Positions 50,401 through 60,033 of a DNA stretch of 64,000 nucleotides are shown here, piece after piece. The DNA lies in contig CM007320.1 in NCBI GenBank assembly GCA_000333855.2, positions 1,539,162-1,603,161 on the forward strand, given 5' to 3'. Below the pieces are notes generated by a model that had not been told where the DNA came from, searched no databases, and worked only from the letters and a program-made list of their open reading frames with translations. The position numbers were made by a program, and so were the translations under genes. Source of the DNA: Endotrypanum monterogeii. Its lineage: Eukaryota > Euglenozoa > Kinetoplastea > Trypanosomatida > Trypanosomatidae. Within the stretch, counting starts at the first letter, position 1; the number at the start of each line of letters is the position of its first letter.

Positions 50401-50492
50401 TTTTTGCAGCCTTGTACGCACGCGCACTGGAAGACGGCGCCGCGAGTGTGTGCGCTTTTCTGCGCCCCCGACGTGAGCGACTTTTCTTCTGA
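47472..50492 (+). CDS. Large mitochondrion-directed helical protein, function unknown
   Basis: A 1006-residue protein that starts MSLRAVPRRLARHATNRCAE, a basic amphipathic stretch typical of a mitochondrial presequence. The frame is open further upstream to an ATG at 47313, but a (CT)n tract and AG at 47399-47400 lie between, so the spliced message should begin after that ATG and use 47472. The body is Ala/Leu-rich and predicted helical, with blocks such as LTDELVWRMLHLCIQCG and QALEAMNLTFADLRAM. These recall PPR/TPR-like helical-repeat proteins of the trypanosomatid mitochondrial RNA-processing machinery and mitoribosome, but no repeat register is convincing. A Glu/Gly/Lys-rich acidic loop is at about 310-330. 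No catalytic motif is seen. Mitochondrial location is inferred; function is not assigned. Confidence 0.8.
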   Translation: MSLRAVPRRLARHATNRCAEVACLSSPPRENPQRVGPLIEFPQFHPISFAQDKFLSIKSRSLEAHTKLRSDVLLRCADLCAQLQRQQERTEQPRSDATTLDETIGKEESTSSTTGTSSELPSHPLTPHQAEELLQLTKKVEDLVQYQGFVLTDELVWRMLHLCIQCGVPQLAVTEWLQKHVLGGKRGPPFPLFILEDLAAALRSSVLPRLPESSANLCCTSVLMATSSDRTEKGPSIAFEDGLAAGQRFMWYHHIHPGWLSSEETTAKDFRAAAAYTSHLFEQHVWPVWQALEAMNLTFADLRAMDVENVEEEEKGGDGKGDEEEAYVSPSRINGEEEHGRPTDWLPNVEAQTLAVRTTLMSVTPLYSFHVPPSSVKSSSIVDDTRNSSKSPKTVRNRANAVLCSEPPRFPTEAAAIVAPLRALLDTWLVLAQCAAEAKDTLLLKKLLRVVCLGFLVHRAPASPVGINKDAWCQYKTSANEQAKDEAHRRAAETQARAMVREFVNGSLSVIQYGLLCAEQDAALWQLHDTCALIFGVADVLRNLQGSRGKQRRHSTLTNDSKLHRMNAVVRAHPTSTEEEDGILQSALPYALLSCFARVHQAAGDAESASATDAAHAFVRDALSYPAKEGTEHPYAEAGLYIALVTGDEALLAQAVPPEAEANTSETPLLFLHSHALRSYRIAVKGLSTKQEGQYEEAPGDDDWHALTAAMQKEIQRATAGGSETDTPRAQLFETCLAVLALGLVTRQAKNVTTYVQRAQQYTTAPIAEERTEGADAHNEVHGAYHNVETMKERREVIEAVWEKLYDRTNTLIRDAQTEIGKLLDAFSSPESLDSCLSPSSLSTLAILARLGVYAEEDALASVSAVAVEGTASIDRAHPLSLSNTLDRVLAQMVRDTCTQLHSAMISSSTGATPTVKTSVVGNWVQWVLLTLMSRRAWTDVLEVLHALDCEASVESSAQASGNTNTLLCSATVDPSIFAALYARALEDGAASVCAFLRPRRERLFF

Positions 50493-50628
50493 TTGGCGCA
50501 CCCCCTTAACGGAGCGAGCGCACCGACAGTATTCTCAATGAGTCTATCACCCAGTGACCTACCCATACCTTCCTCCCTCTTGTGCCCTTCACTCACTCGA
50601 GCAGCCGATCAAACGCTGAGGGAGGGAG

Positions 50629-50663
<35 letters not shown>

Positions 50664-51072
50664 AGAAAAACTGTGTATCGCCTTTGCAGGTGTCACAAAA
50701 ATTGCGCACCCGCTGCTTCATTTTTCCCTCCTTCGATTCCCCGCGGAAGACAGCCGAACAGTTTCACTGTTTGCGCCACTGCACCTTCACTTTCGTCCTC
50801 CGGTATTATCGTCTTCGCTTTATGTTCTCCCTTCCTCCCAGTATCCCTGGATTTTTTTTTTTGGGGGGGGGGTATATATATATATATATATATTCGCGTG
50901 AAAAAGGAAGGGCGTATGATTTCTATGCTCAACACCACCATCACTATAAAAAGAAAGCAACTCAAGCACTGAAGAAGCAGTGGTGCGGGAGAGAAGTCTG
51001 TGCGTATTGTACTATCATTATTGCACTCTTCTTTGACCGCGTTCAGCGGTTTGTCAAACACACTCCTTCACC
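50493..51072. other. Intergenic region, 0.6 kb: two (TA)n tracts
   Basis: No supported gene. Two (TA)n runs (50629-50659 and 50873-50893) flank a C/T-rich stretch, the second directly after a T9/G9 homopolymer. The likely splice acceptor is the AG at 51045-51046. Confidence 0.5.
50629..50659. repeat. (TA)n microsatellite
   Basis: About 15 TA units, about 410 bases before the next start codon; another tract follows at 50873-50893. Confidence 0.9.
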
Positions 51073-51609
51073 ATGCGCCGCACACGCCTGGTATGCACGG
51101 CGACGCCGGATAAGTTCAGCATTCTCGGCACAACACACCCTAAACCGAAACGCAATGGTATGGGTCGTGATAACAAGATGCGCAGCAAGCCTAGTGACAA
51201 CGTAGCGTGGTACGACAAAGGACCTGTGGAATGGCTGCCGCGCCCCGTTCGGCTCACTTACGATCAGCTCGACCAGCTGCGCGACTGGATGATGCGCGAA
51301 ACCATCGCAGGCCGAACGGAGGAGTTCAACAGCATTCGTCACCTCCATCGAGAGTGGTCACAGCATCCGCTCATGCCTGTCCTTGGCGATGTTGAACCAA
51401 AATTTCCGCTTAATTTGTACAAGCAAAATCATCGAGCAAAGCGACGCTTCCTAGTACGCTGGCACAAGGCGAACAGCCCCACGTACTGGATGTGGATGCC
51501 ACGTGGTCCGACTGTAGCGACACCGCTTCACCGCTCATCTCCTTCACAATTTCCGGAGCAGTGGAAGAAGCTAGCGCGCCAAACTGGCAGCAGCTCTGTA
51601 ACTCCGTGA
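51073..51609 (+). CDS. Small basic protein, possible mitochondrial ribosomal protein
   Basis: A 178-residue, Arg/Lys/Trp-rich protein. The N-terminus (MRRTRLVCTATPDKF) could serve as a short mitochondrial presequence. The middle, PVRLTYDQLDQLRDWMMRET, is a clear amphipathic helix. The C-terminal half carries QNHRAKRRFLVRWHKANSPT and YWMWMPRG, a basic aromatic pattern often seen in trypanosomatid mitoribosomal proteins. There is no membrane segment and no recognised domain. The message has a 26-base leader if the AG at 51045-51046 is the splice site. I do not recognise the family; ribosomal membership is an inference from size, charge and the putative presequence. Confidence 0.7.
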   Translation: MRRTRLVCTATPDKFSILGTTHPKPKRNGMGRDNKMRSKPSDNVAWYDKGPVEWLPRPVRLTYDQLDQLRDWMMRETIAGRTEEFNSIRHLHREWSQHPLMPVLGDVEPKFPLNLYKQNHRAKRRFLVRWHKANSPTYWMWMPRGPTVATPLHRSSPSQFPEQWKKLARQTGSSSVTP

Positions 51610-52888
51610 TCCCACTAAAGAAGGCGCTGTCTGCTGGAAGAAAAGGGAGAAGCCCCCCGTTTCTTCTTTCTTCTTTCCAGAAAGAGGGACAGCCAGCAGC
51701 GACAACGAAATCGATAGTCTATGTCCCACCCGAAACAGAAACTCGTAGCACGTCCTTCACAACCTTCTCTCTCTTCCTGGTGGGTTTGTGGCACCACCGC
51801 TGATACAGTGGGGAGCATCTTGCCGTGGACGTTGGTTGGCACTGTCCTAATGCGTATACGTGCTCATTGGCCCCCTGCCTCTCGTTTCACAGCAAACTTT
51901 GTTTTTATGCGAGTTGTATCGCAGATAAACGAGGAAATCGAAATCAGAGAAAAAATAGCCCCAACGGATTGGAAACAACGTGGCAGATTTTATCGAGGCC
52001 AATACCATTTGACTCGAATTGCACGAACTCGTGCACGCACAGAAACTCCTTCGTACTCATCTTAGTTTAGATTGATTAATGCGAAATGTGGCGTGGGGAA
52101 TTTCAAAAAAAAAAAAAAGAGGTGCCCATGAATGATTTATCATCGCTACATTCCCCCTCGTTCCTGCTGGATTGTTCTCTCTTTTTTTCCTTTTCCTTTG
52201 CGTCCTACGATCAGGGCTGTTCACTCGTTTGTTTTTCGGTGCGCACGATTGCACAGGTGCGTAGGTGTGGCTTACAAATATACAGCCCTGTGCCCCCTCC
52301 TACCTCCCCCTTTTCCCTAATCTCTCGACACTCTCATTGGTGTCGTTACCGGATCAAAAAAAAATAGAAAAATAGACTGCTTCACTTGTTCTTCCCCTCA
52401 TTGGTAAAATATGCTGAATGGCGCAGCGAGAGCACGTTGACATGGAGTATCTAGTAGACAGTGAGCAACACCGCCCACAATGTGATTATGGCAGGGCGCA
52501 CTGTCTACGATCACGCTGCATCAGAGCGACCCGTGACAAAGAGGTCCGCGTGAACGGAGCGCATGCTGCCCGGTCCTTTCTGCACACGGTCGGGGGGAGG
52601 GGTGCTTGAACCACCCTTTAAAGGTGCATCACGCTAGGCGTCTCGGTCACGCGGGAAAAAAAAGGGGGAATGAGCTGATGCGTAAGTGTAGACTGTTTGT
52701 AGGTCTGAATGAAAAAAAAAACATGAAATGTGGTGCTGCTCCTCGGCTAATAATTGCGCGTGCTCAATTCCTTCATTTCCTCTAAACCTCCCCCCTCCCC
52801 CTTTCTCACTTGTGCCTTCCTCAAAGACATCTATGGCAATACGTCACGAGAGTCGCAGGAAGCTATTCAAAGTCAAAGCAAGTCAAAA
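51610..52888. other. Intergenic region, 1.3 kb: UTR
   Basis: No supported gene. It contains A-runs at 52107-52120 and 52355-52363, and C/T tracts at 52766-52823 ending in an AAAG that probably directs splicing of the amastin-like gene. A 63-codon ATG frame at 52418-52609 has mixed sequence and no recognisable domain. Confidence 0.45.
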
Positions 52889-53602
52889 ATGGAGAGGTTA
52901 CGTCATCTTGTAAAGGATAATCACACTTGTGGCAGGTGCGTCAAGAATGTGGCTGGTGCGTTTTTTAGCCTGCACATAACCCTGAGCATAACCTACTTCA
53001 TTATTTTTGTATTGCTCTGCGTCACACAGGGCATCTCGCTTTTTTCTACACCAAAATTTAGTATAATCAATATTCAGGCGAGCCACATCGTTGGTGCGAA
53101 GACATTCCTGTCCAAGAAGTGGTTCACAGTGGACGCCCATATCTACGGCGCTAACGCAACGGGGCGTATCGACGTGAAAATGTGGAAAACGACAGTGAGC
53201 ATCAATCTGGAAATTCCCTACGGCTTCGCGCCGCAGAACATAACGCAACAGTATAGCGTCCAAGATATTCCATGTGCCCAGTTTCGGAGCACTGCGAAAT
53301 GCATGCAGGTTTTCAGTCTTCTTTCCATATTCTCAGGTTTTATCGTGTGGGTTTTTTCCGTATCAAGTCTGTATACCCGTGTGTTCCTGCCACTACTTTG
53401 GTTATTCCTGTGGATCACCATCGCGTTCACGGCTGCCATGGTGGCCATGATGCTGCGCATCTTATTCGAAGGCGCATGCTACGGGGAGACAGCCCAGATC
53501 CCGCCATTTACAAGCCTGGCCATGCCGACGGGCGGCTTTGCGTTTGCGTTCATGAGCCTCCAGACGTATCTATTAACCTCTCTCTTGACTGTGTTCCTAT
53601 AA
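52889..53602 (+). CDS. Divergent amastin-like surface protein 1
   Basis: A 237-residue protein with four membrane segments (about 23-46, 140-161, 165-190 and 211-235) and one large hydrophilic loop (about 47-138) after the first. That topology and the block CAQFRSTAKCMQVFSLLSIF (129-148) at the end of the loop follow the amastin pattern, where a Cys precedes a basic stretch and a Q-A/V-F helix. The classic amastin signature with WG and the paired Cys is not present in the loop, so it is a distant member. Amastins are surface glycoproteins of trypanosomatids, often up-regulated in one life stage through 3' UTR elements. It is slightly longer than typical (about 180-200 residues). The first ATG after the C/T tract is used; the frame opens with TTG at 52754. 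Confidence 0.7.
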   Translation: MERLRHLVKDNHTCGRCVKNVAGAFFSLHITLSITYFIIFVLLCVTQGISLFSTPKFSIINIQASHIVGAKTFLSKKWFTVDAHIYGANATGRIDVKMWKTTVSINLEIPYGFAPQNITQQYSVQDIPCAQFRSTAKCMQVFSLLSIFSGFIVWVFSVSSLYTRVFLPLLWLFLWITIAFTAAMVAMMLRILFEGACYGETAQIPPFTSLAMPTGGFAFAFMSLQTYLLTSLLTVFL

Positions 53603-54108
53603 GATACTCTAATAAAGGGAGGTGAGATCCTCCGTCCACTTGGGGAGGGGGTAGAAATGGAAGAGGGGGAAAGAAAGCCTTTCGTCCGTAGCCTTCATTA
53701 CCCCCCCCCCACACACACACACTCCTCCCTCCGCTCTCCCCCTATGCTAGTTTTTGGGGGATGTGGATACACTAGCGCACACTCATGTGGGGGATAGTAA
53801 CGTAGATATGTTCTGATCCTTGAATTTCCCAACCGAGAAGCGGAGGTGGTCTCATGAGAAGACACGTGTACACAAATGGGCCGAGAAGAAGACGCCTATG
53901 GCACTATGTGTCAACGACTCATCGAAAAGGGGGTGTTCTGTCGCACCACGAAAAACGCGACGTAATGGACAACGAGAGTTTGGAAGAGGCCTCGGCTCTC
54001 CACCACCCGCCCCCCTCTTCTCCGCTCTACAACGAGTGGCTGTCGGACAGCGGCTTCAATTTCCCAAGCCCAACATATAGCTTTGTCTTACTTTTCGTTA
54101 CACGAGTT

Positions 54109-54112
<4 letters not shown>

Positions 54113-54145
<33 letters not shown>
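54113..54145. repeat. Interrupted (TA)n microsatellite followed by (TG)n
   Basis: TA units with one TTTA interruption, then a TG run to about 54156. Confidence 0.85.
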
Positions 54146-55634
54146 GTGTGTGTGTGCATGTGTTTGTTTGGGCGCTATGTTATTTGATTATTATTCTTAC
54201 TATTGTTCTGCCATTCGCTGGCTCTGTCAACATGGGTGCACGTCCATGTGAACAACTCGGCAGTCAACTCGAAATGTTTCTTACGTTTGGGTCTGTGTGA
54301 CCGACGCTGGCCATGTACCTGTGTTGACTTTTGTTTCGTTGTACATTTTCGCCTTTTCCTTTCCACGTCAGGTCCCCCTTTCTCCAAGGCTTGCATACCG
54401 CACTCCGCAACCTTTTGCTTGTTTGTTTGGCCCTCCAGCGATGAGTGTTCCCCCCTCCCCCCTATTCACCCCTTGGGTGACATACTTGTTCTTAATGTGA
54501 CTCGCTTGTTGTGCAGACGCCTGCTTTTTTCGCTCTGTCCCCTGCCACCACCTATCGTCGTCTTCCCACGTGCGGGCGGGGGGGGGGGCAGTGCTGTGCG
54601 CCTAGACACCACACACATGCTTATGCAGGGCCTTGGGTCTCTTAGGGAACGGACGTGGGTGTGCTATGTCTCTGGCCTCCTGGCGCTCCCGGCACAGCAG
54701 CTTTGTCATTCCTTGCGGTGCTCCATTGCTACCTACCAGCTCATCTCGAGGATACTTCGCTCTTGTCCTTGGCGATCTATTGCTTTATCTCCGTTCTCCC
54801 TACGTTTTACGAAGGAGGTGAGATGATATTCACCGCATACGCCAAGCGCAGAGGGGAAGCTGGGCCACACAGAGAGATGTGTATGGCCTGACAGGGGACT
54901 GAGACGACGTTGCCCAGTGCACGGCCATATAGCCCCTTTTTGCTCTAGGTACGCACAACCAGGCTGCAGCGACCCCCTCCCCCTTTCTTCCTTTTTTCGG
55001 CCTTTTCTCATTTTCAATCCGCTTTTCCTTCCCCTCCTGCTCACTGCCTCCTCCCTGCCTTTGCTCTGCTCACTCTGGTGTGCCCTTCTCCGTCTGTTGA
55101 TGTGCTTCTGCTCATCGCCTTTGTATGGCCGATGCTTATGCATAGTTCCCAATCCGATCCTATACTCGCTTTCGTTTTATTTTATTCTTCTCATACGTTG
55201 TTCATTTTCCAAGGCACGATGTACACCAGGACAGTGCAAGTCGAGTGAAGAGAGGTGCTCTGAACCCTCCAGACGCTCCATTTGTTGAGGGAGGAGGAAA
55301 GGGGGTCTACTCTCTTTTTCTCTGCTCCTCTCTTATTGCTGGTGTTATTATTTTGATTATTTGGAATGGCCTTGTTTTCGCTAGACTGTTCATACATTGC
55401 TATATTTAACATATATATATATATATATATAGATGTGTGTGTGTGTGTGTATATTCAATTTTAGCCCTCGTGCATGGGTGTGGGGGTGTGCACGCATGTT
55501 GGCCAGTGACACCCTCTCTCGCCTGTCAGCAGCGATTCCTCCCTCCTTTCTTCGCCTCGTTCCGTTCAATCCTTCTGTGTAGACGTATCTTCCCTTTTAT
55601 TCTTTTAAACTCAAGCGATATTCATATACACAAG

Positions 55635-55982
55635 ATGAGGCATGCGTTCACTCGATTGAGGGGGTGCTCGCCGACTTCATATCAATGCCTCACACATTGG
55701 TGTGTGGCGCGGAATAGAAACAATCGCAAGAGAAAAGTGTCTTCTTCATGGCACTCAAGACCCTTTTCTGAAGTAGTAGAGGAGTCAAGTGAAGGTAGCA
55801 GTCCGCTGTTGCACTCACTCCTGTCGCACCAGGAGTTGCCCTTCTCAAAATGTGAACACATATACTTTAAAAAAAAAGGAATGGGCACTCATGGAAAGAG
55901 AGAGAACGGTATCACTTCATCGATACTCCAGTTTCTCCCTCGCTGTGTATGCCTTTGTTCTTCTTTCCTTCGTTGGGGGTAA
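55635..55982 (+). CDS. Small candidate ORF, unrecognised
   Basis: A 115-codon ATG frame placed after a C/T tract (55540-55616) containing an AG at 55580-55581. The first 40 residues are Arg-rich without acidic residues, which would suit a mitochondrial presequence. The last 20 residues are Cys/Leu-rich and read through C/T-rich DNA, and a run of eight A lies inside the frame. No family is recognised. A chance frame within the amastin UTR is at least as likely. Confidence 0.18.
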   Translation: MRHAFTRLRGCSPTSYQCLTHWCVARNRNNRKRKVSSSWHSRPFSEVVEESSEGSSPLLHSLLSHQELPFSKCEHIYFKKKGMGTHGKRENGITSSILQFLPRCVCLCSSFLRWG

Positions 55983-56320
55983 GCATGAATTCTTCTCGCG
56001 CATCATCCTTCACATTTTTCTCAGTCATTCCCACTGTCATGCTTTTTCGGTTCACACGAGCACCCGCTTCCACCTCACTGCTTGTATTCATTTTGCATAT
56101 TCAACACTTTCAATTCTACGCGTATGTTCGCCTACCTTCTGCACATCGCTTCTCTCATTCATTCACATTTTCGTTTGTCTAACTTGTTTCTGTGGTAGGT
56201 GCACTAGCCTTCGCTGCTCACACATCCACACACACACAAGTACGCACAGGAGTCAATAGAAGCTCTTATTCTTTCTCGCATTTTTCATTTTAATTTTTTT
56301 TTTTTTTGGTGTGTGTGGAA

Positions 56321-56920
56321 ATGATCTGCATACGCTATCTTGTTCTGGCGCTGGTATGTATCTTCTTCGTCATTTCTCTCGTGGCGACAACGCCTCTGCC
56401 CCTCTATGAGCTGAACATTCAAGACTTTAACCAAAGGGGCAAAGCACAGGCGTTTCTATGGGACCTTCAGGTGAGCGAGGTAACCCTCACTGGTGAAAAC
56501 TCGACAGTGATGCCGCGATCCGTGCCCGTCCGCATCAATTACGCCGCCTGCGAAGAGTTCCGCGCCACCTTCCGCTCTTTGCAAGCTTTCTCGATTGGAG
56601 GCACCATCTTCGGCTTCTATGCAACCCTGTTGTCGTTGGTGCAGTGTTTCTGCCGCCTTAAGGTCAAGCTGCCGCTGTTTATTTTTATCTTCCTGGCCAC
56701 ATTATGTGAGCTGGTGTTTGTTATAATCGCTGGTGTTGCGTACAATAAAACTTTCTGCTCGCATGTGAGTGCTAGCGACAACTTCACCGCTGTTGCCTTC
56801 AAGAGTTCGGGTTACCAACTCAGCACGAGCTTTATTCTTCACGTGGTTGCCTTGGTGGGATATTTGGTCTGCCTCATCCTCACCCCTTTCACACAGCACC
56901 TCTGGTGCGGCAAGCGCTGA
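56321..56920 (+). CDS. Amastin-like surface protein 2
   Basis: A 199-residue protein with the amastin layout: membrane segment 1 at about 5-22, a hydrophilic loop (23-87), then segments at about 88-110, 117-141 and 166-188. The loop ends with the family-typical YAACEEFRATFRSLQAFSIG (74-93), where a Cys is followed by an Arg-rich stretch and Q-A-F at the start of segment 2. One N-glycosylation site (Asn60-Ser-Thr) lies in the loop. Like its neighbour 2.7 kb upstream it lacks the complete classic WG/Cys signature. The two genes share little sequence, so they are not a recent duplication. The frame opens with TTG at 56306; the ATG 15 bases later is the credible start. The 16-base T-run immediately upstream is unusual in the leader. 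Confidence 0.8.
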   Translation: MICIRYLVLALVCIFFVISLVATTPLPLYELNIQDFNQRGKAQAFLWDLQVSEVTLTGENSTVMPRSVPVRINYAACEEFRATFRSLQAFSIGGTIFGFYATLLSLVQCFCRLKVKLPLFIFIFLATLCELVFVIIAGVAYNKTFCSHVSASDNFTAVAFKSSGYQLSTSFILHVVALVGYLVCLILTPFTQHLWCGKR

Positions 56921-59900
56921 GCACCTCCGGTGCGCACCATCTCCTTCCCTGAGCCGACACCATAAAGGCGGAAAGAAGAAGTGAAACGATAATCAATGGA
57001 AGAAAAAAAAACTGCATGCCAAACGAGGAGAGTTACTCAAACCCGAGGACGAACACTGAATTTCTAAAGCTATATAGACCCTTGTACCCAGTTCCCTCCC
57101 CAAGGAATGCCGTCATCGTTACGAATGTCCTACTATTTGTCTGGTTTTTAGAACTTTGAGGTGCTTTCGTGAGTGGCGAGTTTGTGGGAGGAGGGGGGGA
57201 ATTTTCAGCAGCAGCATATACCCTTTTGTGCATACATTTCTTATTTTACAGTGCATCTGTACATGCCTGTCGACCTTCTGACGCTGTGTGCATTGCAAAT
57301 TTTTTTTTTATTTTTTTTTTGGCAGTTAGACCTTTATAGGGGGCGTCAGCACAGGCCACTGTCCCCCCCCCTACCCCCCTCCTCTCTCTTCCCCTTTTTC
57401 ATCTCCGACTCTGTATAGCTGTGCACATGGGCACGCCTCTTGATGGGAACCGCCACGTTGTGCCAGGTGGGATTCTGCTACACAGCATTCACCCACGAAA
57501 TCCGGGATGGAGACAGGCGACACAGGGGCACCGATAACAAGCGTCCTGAGTTATTTTTACCGGCACTTTTTGTACCTTCCGCTACTGCATGTCAGGAAGT
57601 GACTGAGGAGGAGGAAGGGGGAATATTTTTCTTATCTTATTGAATGTGTTATTTCATGCTCGCTTATCATTATGATTGTTTGATTTTCCTCAAGAGATCT
57701 TGTTTTCCTTTTTGCTTGGCTCTGTGCGCTAACATTTTTTTTTTTTGGGAGTTGGCTGCATCAATGTATATTCGTGTTTGTGTGTTTGTGAACAGACTCT
57801 TTTTTCTTTCTTTCCGTTTATATTCTTCTTTTCCTCTAATAGCCTATTTGCTACCGTGACCTGATTTTTTTATGGCACGTGTCTTTGTCGTTGGTGATGG
57901 TGGTCGATCACGCACTGTAACAAACCACGTCATATGTGTCTATAAATAATCTCTCCTCTGACCTCCCTCTCTTTTTTTTTTTTTGGATGTGTGTCTGTGT
58001 GTGTGTGTGTGGGTATGTGTGCAGGGTGGTGATGGGAAGGTGTCGAAGTGGATTAGTCAATGTGGAGCCTACACACGTTTTTTTTCTGATCTTTTTTTCT
58101 CGTTTGCGTTCATGTCGTTGTCGTGGGTTTCTCGGTATAATGTAGCCTGTGGGTCGTCCGTGGGGGGAGGGGGGGGCATGCGTTCACTCATGGCGTTTTT
58201 GTTTTGATTTTCGTTTGCTAACTCCCCACCGCCATCTTTTCCGCCCCAATATGCGTATGTATCGATACCTACTCTGACCCAGTATACCCCTCATTTTTCT
58301 CTCTCGCCGAGCCCTCGATCATTCGTTTTCATGTGAAGTAGCGCTAGTGAACCTTAAGCAAAGGTAAGGGAGGCGAGGTCTCCCGCTGAGCTCAGCCTCC
58401 TCTGCCATGCCCTCTGTACGTTGCTCAGTCCTCGTTTTTCATGCTTGTGCTTCGCTATTGCTTTCGTCTACCTGACGCATGCTATTTCACCAGCTCGACC
58501 CGTGCGGACGGAGCAATCGCAGACGAACCTGCTCCTCATGCACACCACTCATTTTTTGTGTGTGTCACAGCAAGCCGAGATTGCATGACCACTAACATGA
58601 TATTCCCCAATACATCACCCTCATCGAAGCACCTTTGTCATACTTCTCAGTGTTCCACACAACACTAACCAACGGCTGTGGACTGCAGAATTGATTTCCA
58701 GTCAAACAAGCCAACTATTAGTGGGTGACAGAATGCAAGTAGTAAATCGAGGAAGAAACTAAAGCAACGTGAACATGTGAATCCGGTGAAGGGCAACCTG
58801 CTTCTCTCTCCCCCTCGTCGTCCCTCCCTCGCCGCCACTACTGCTGTTAGTTCCTTCGCAGTGTAAATGTTGCCAGCTTCGCTGCTAGAAGGAAAACAAA
58901 CAAAGAAAGTTAGCAGAAGATTATCAAGAGGGAGGATATATATATATATATATACATGTATATGTGTGTGTATGTGTGCAAGGAGGAGGAAGGAGACGAG
59001 GAAGAAATGTAGAGAGGGGAGGGTGCACACTATGGCCAATACGCCGCCTTGTTCTAGCTTTTTATGTGGCCTACCTCAACCCTATCGGCGCATAATGTAT
59101 TCTTTTTTTCTTTTTCTGGTCGGAGTTGCATATCTTCTCTCGGTCTGGGTTGCAATACGCCACCCTTTCCCACTTAAGTCTCGCACTCTTTACGGCCTCC
59201 CTTCTTGTCTTAATGCCCCCCCCTCCGTTGTGTCGCACGTTTTGCCTACGCCATCTCCCTTCACTACACATCCATTCGAGATCATAAATAGGGAACGCAC
59301 AACGGAAGGGAGAGGGGAAAGCGGCTTTGATGAAGCGGGCGTCCAGAGAGAACCTGCAGAAGGGAAGGTGTAGAGCCACAGGGTAGTGCACATGTCAGGG
59401 ACCTGTGCGCGGATTTGGGTCTTCTGAGGGAAGAGTGATCCTCTGTGCGTGCAGAGTTGCCACCCTATCCTCCCCTCGCTTTGTTCTCACGTTGTTCTCT
59501 CCCACAACAATGATCGGACACAAAAATGTGCTATATCAGAGCGAGGGAAGAAGAAAAGAAAAAAAAACGAAGGCGACACTCTTGATACCTGAGTAGTGAT
59601 ATGGATAGTGCCAGAGGCACAAACAAACACGGAAAGGTGACGTGAATATGGATACCGAGTTGATTTGGGCGAGTCTGGGCTGGTTTGTGTCGCCTCGGCT
59701 GCCTTCGCCGAGGCAGCACCTTCCAGATTTCTTCGACCGTTTTTGAACGACATAACGAAGCTTATATCGGCTCAGCCAATCCGCTTTTTTTTTAGGCAAG
59801 GGGATACCCTCACCGTTGACGCAGCAAAAGATGAGAAGCCCTTGTGCTGCGTCTGTTTCACCCTTTGTCGTTGGTACACGGAATCAACAGTGCATTCTTC

Positions 59901-60033
59901 TCCCCTCCTGACCTTCCCTCTCGCAATTCATCGGCCCCTCCTCCTCGCCCAGGGTTGCGCCGCCACTACGGGCCTCAAAGAAGAACGAATTTTCTATTAA
60001 AAAAAAACAGCTGCATTCACCACGTAGCTCATC
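56921..60033. other. Intergenic region, 3.1 kb: amastin 3' flank and RPA12 leader
   Basis: No supported gene in one of the longest gene-free stretches. It contains A-run 57003-57010, T-runs at 57300-57320, 57738-57747 and 57971-57984, (GT)n at 57989-58010, G-rich block 58159-58178, (TA)n at 58937-58954 with (GT)n, C-rich patch 59216-59224, and poly-A before the AG at 60009-60010 that probably serves RPA12. Confidence 0.5.

Larger units (their letters stand above)
53603..56320. other. Intergenic region, 2.7 kb: long UTR between the amastin-like genes
   Basis: Long 3' flanks are usual for amastin messages and may carry regulatory elements. Seen: poly-C/(CA)n at 53700-53724, (TA)n at 54113-54145 followed by (TG)n, (TA)n at 55411-55431 followed by (TG)n, many C/T tracts, and a 16-base T-run at about 56292-56307. 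One small ATG frame (55635-55982) sits after a splice-like tract and is listed separately; the 207-codon frame at 54203-54826 has no support. Confidence 0.45.

Noticed and set aside
50582..51205. 207-codon + strand frame covering the (TA)n tracts
   Set aside because: Contains YIYIYI runs from microsatellites and overlaps the start of the better supported gene at 51073.
54203..54826. 207-codon + strand frame between the amastin-like genes
   Set aside because: Phe/Leu/Cys/Pro-rich translation of C/T tracts, no ATG at its beginning with a good context, no motif.
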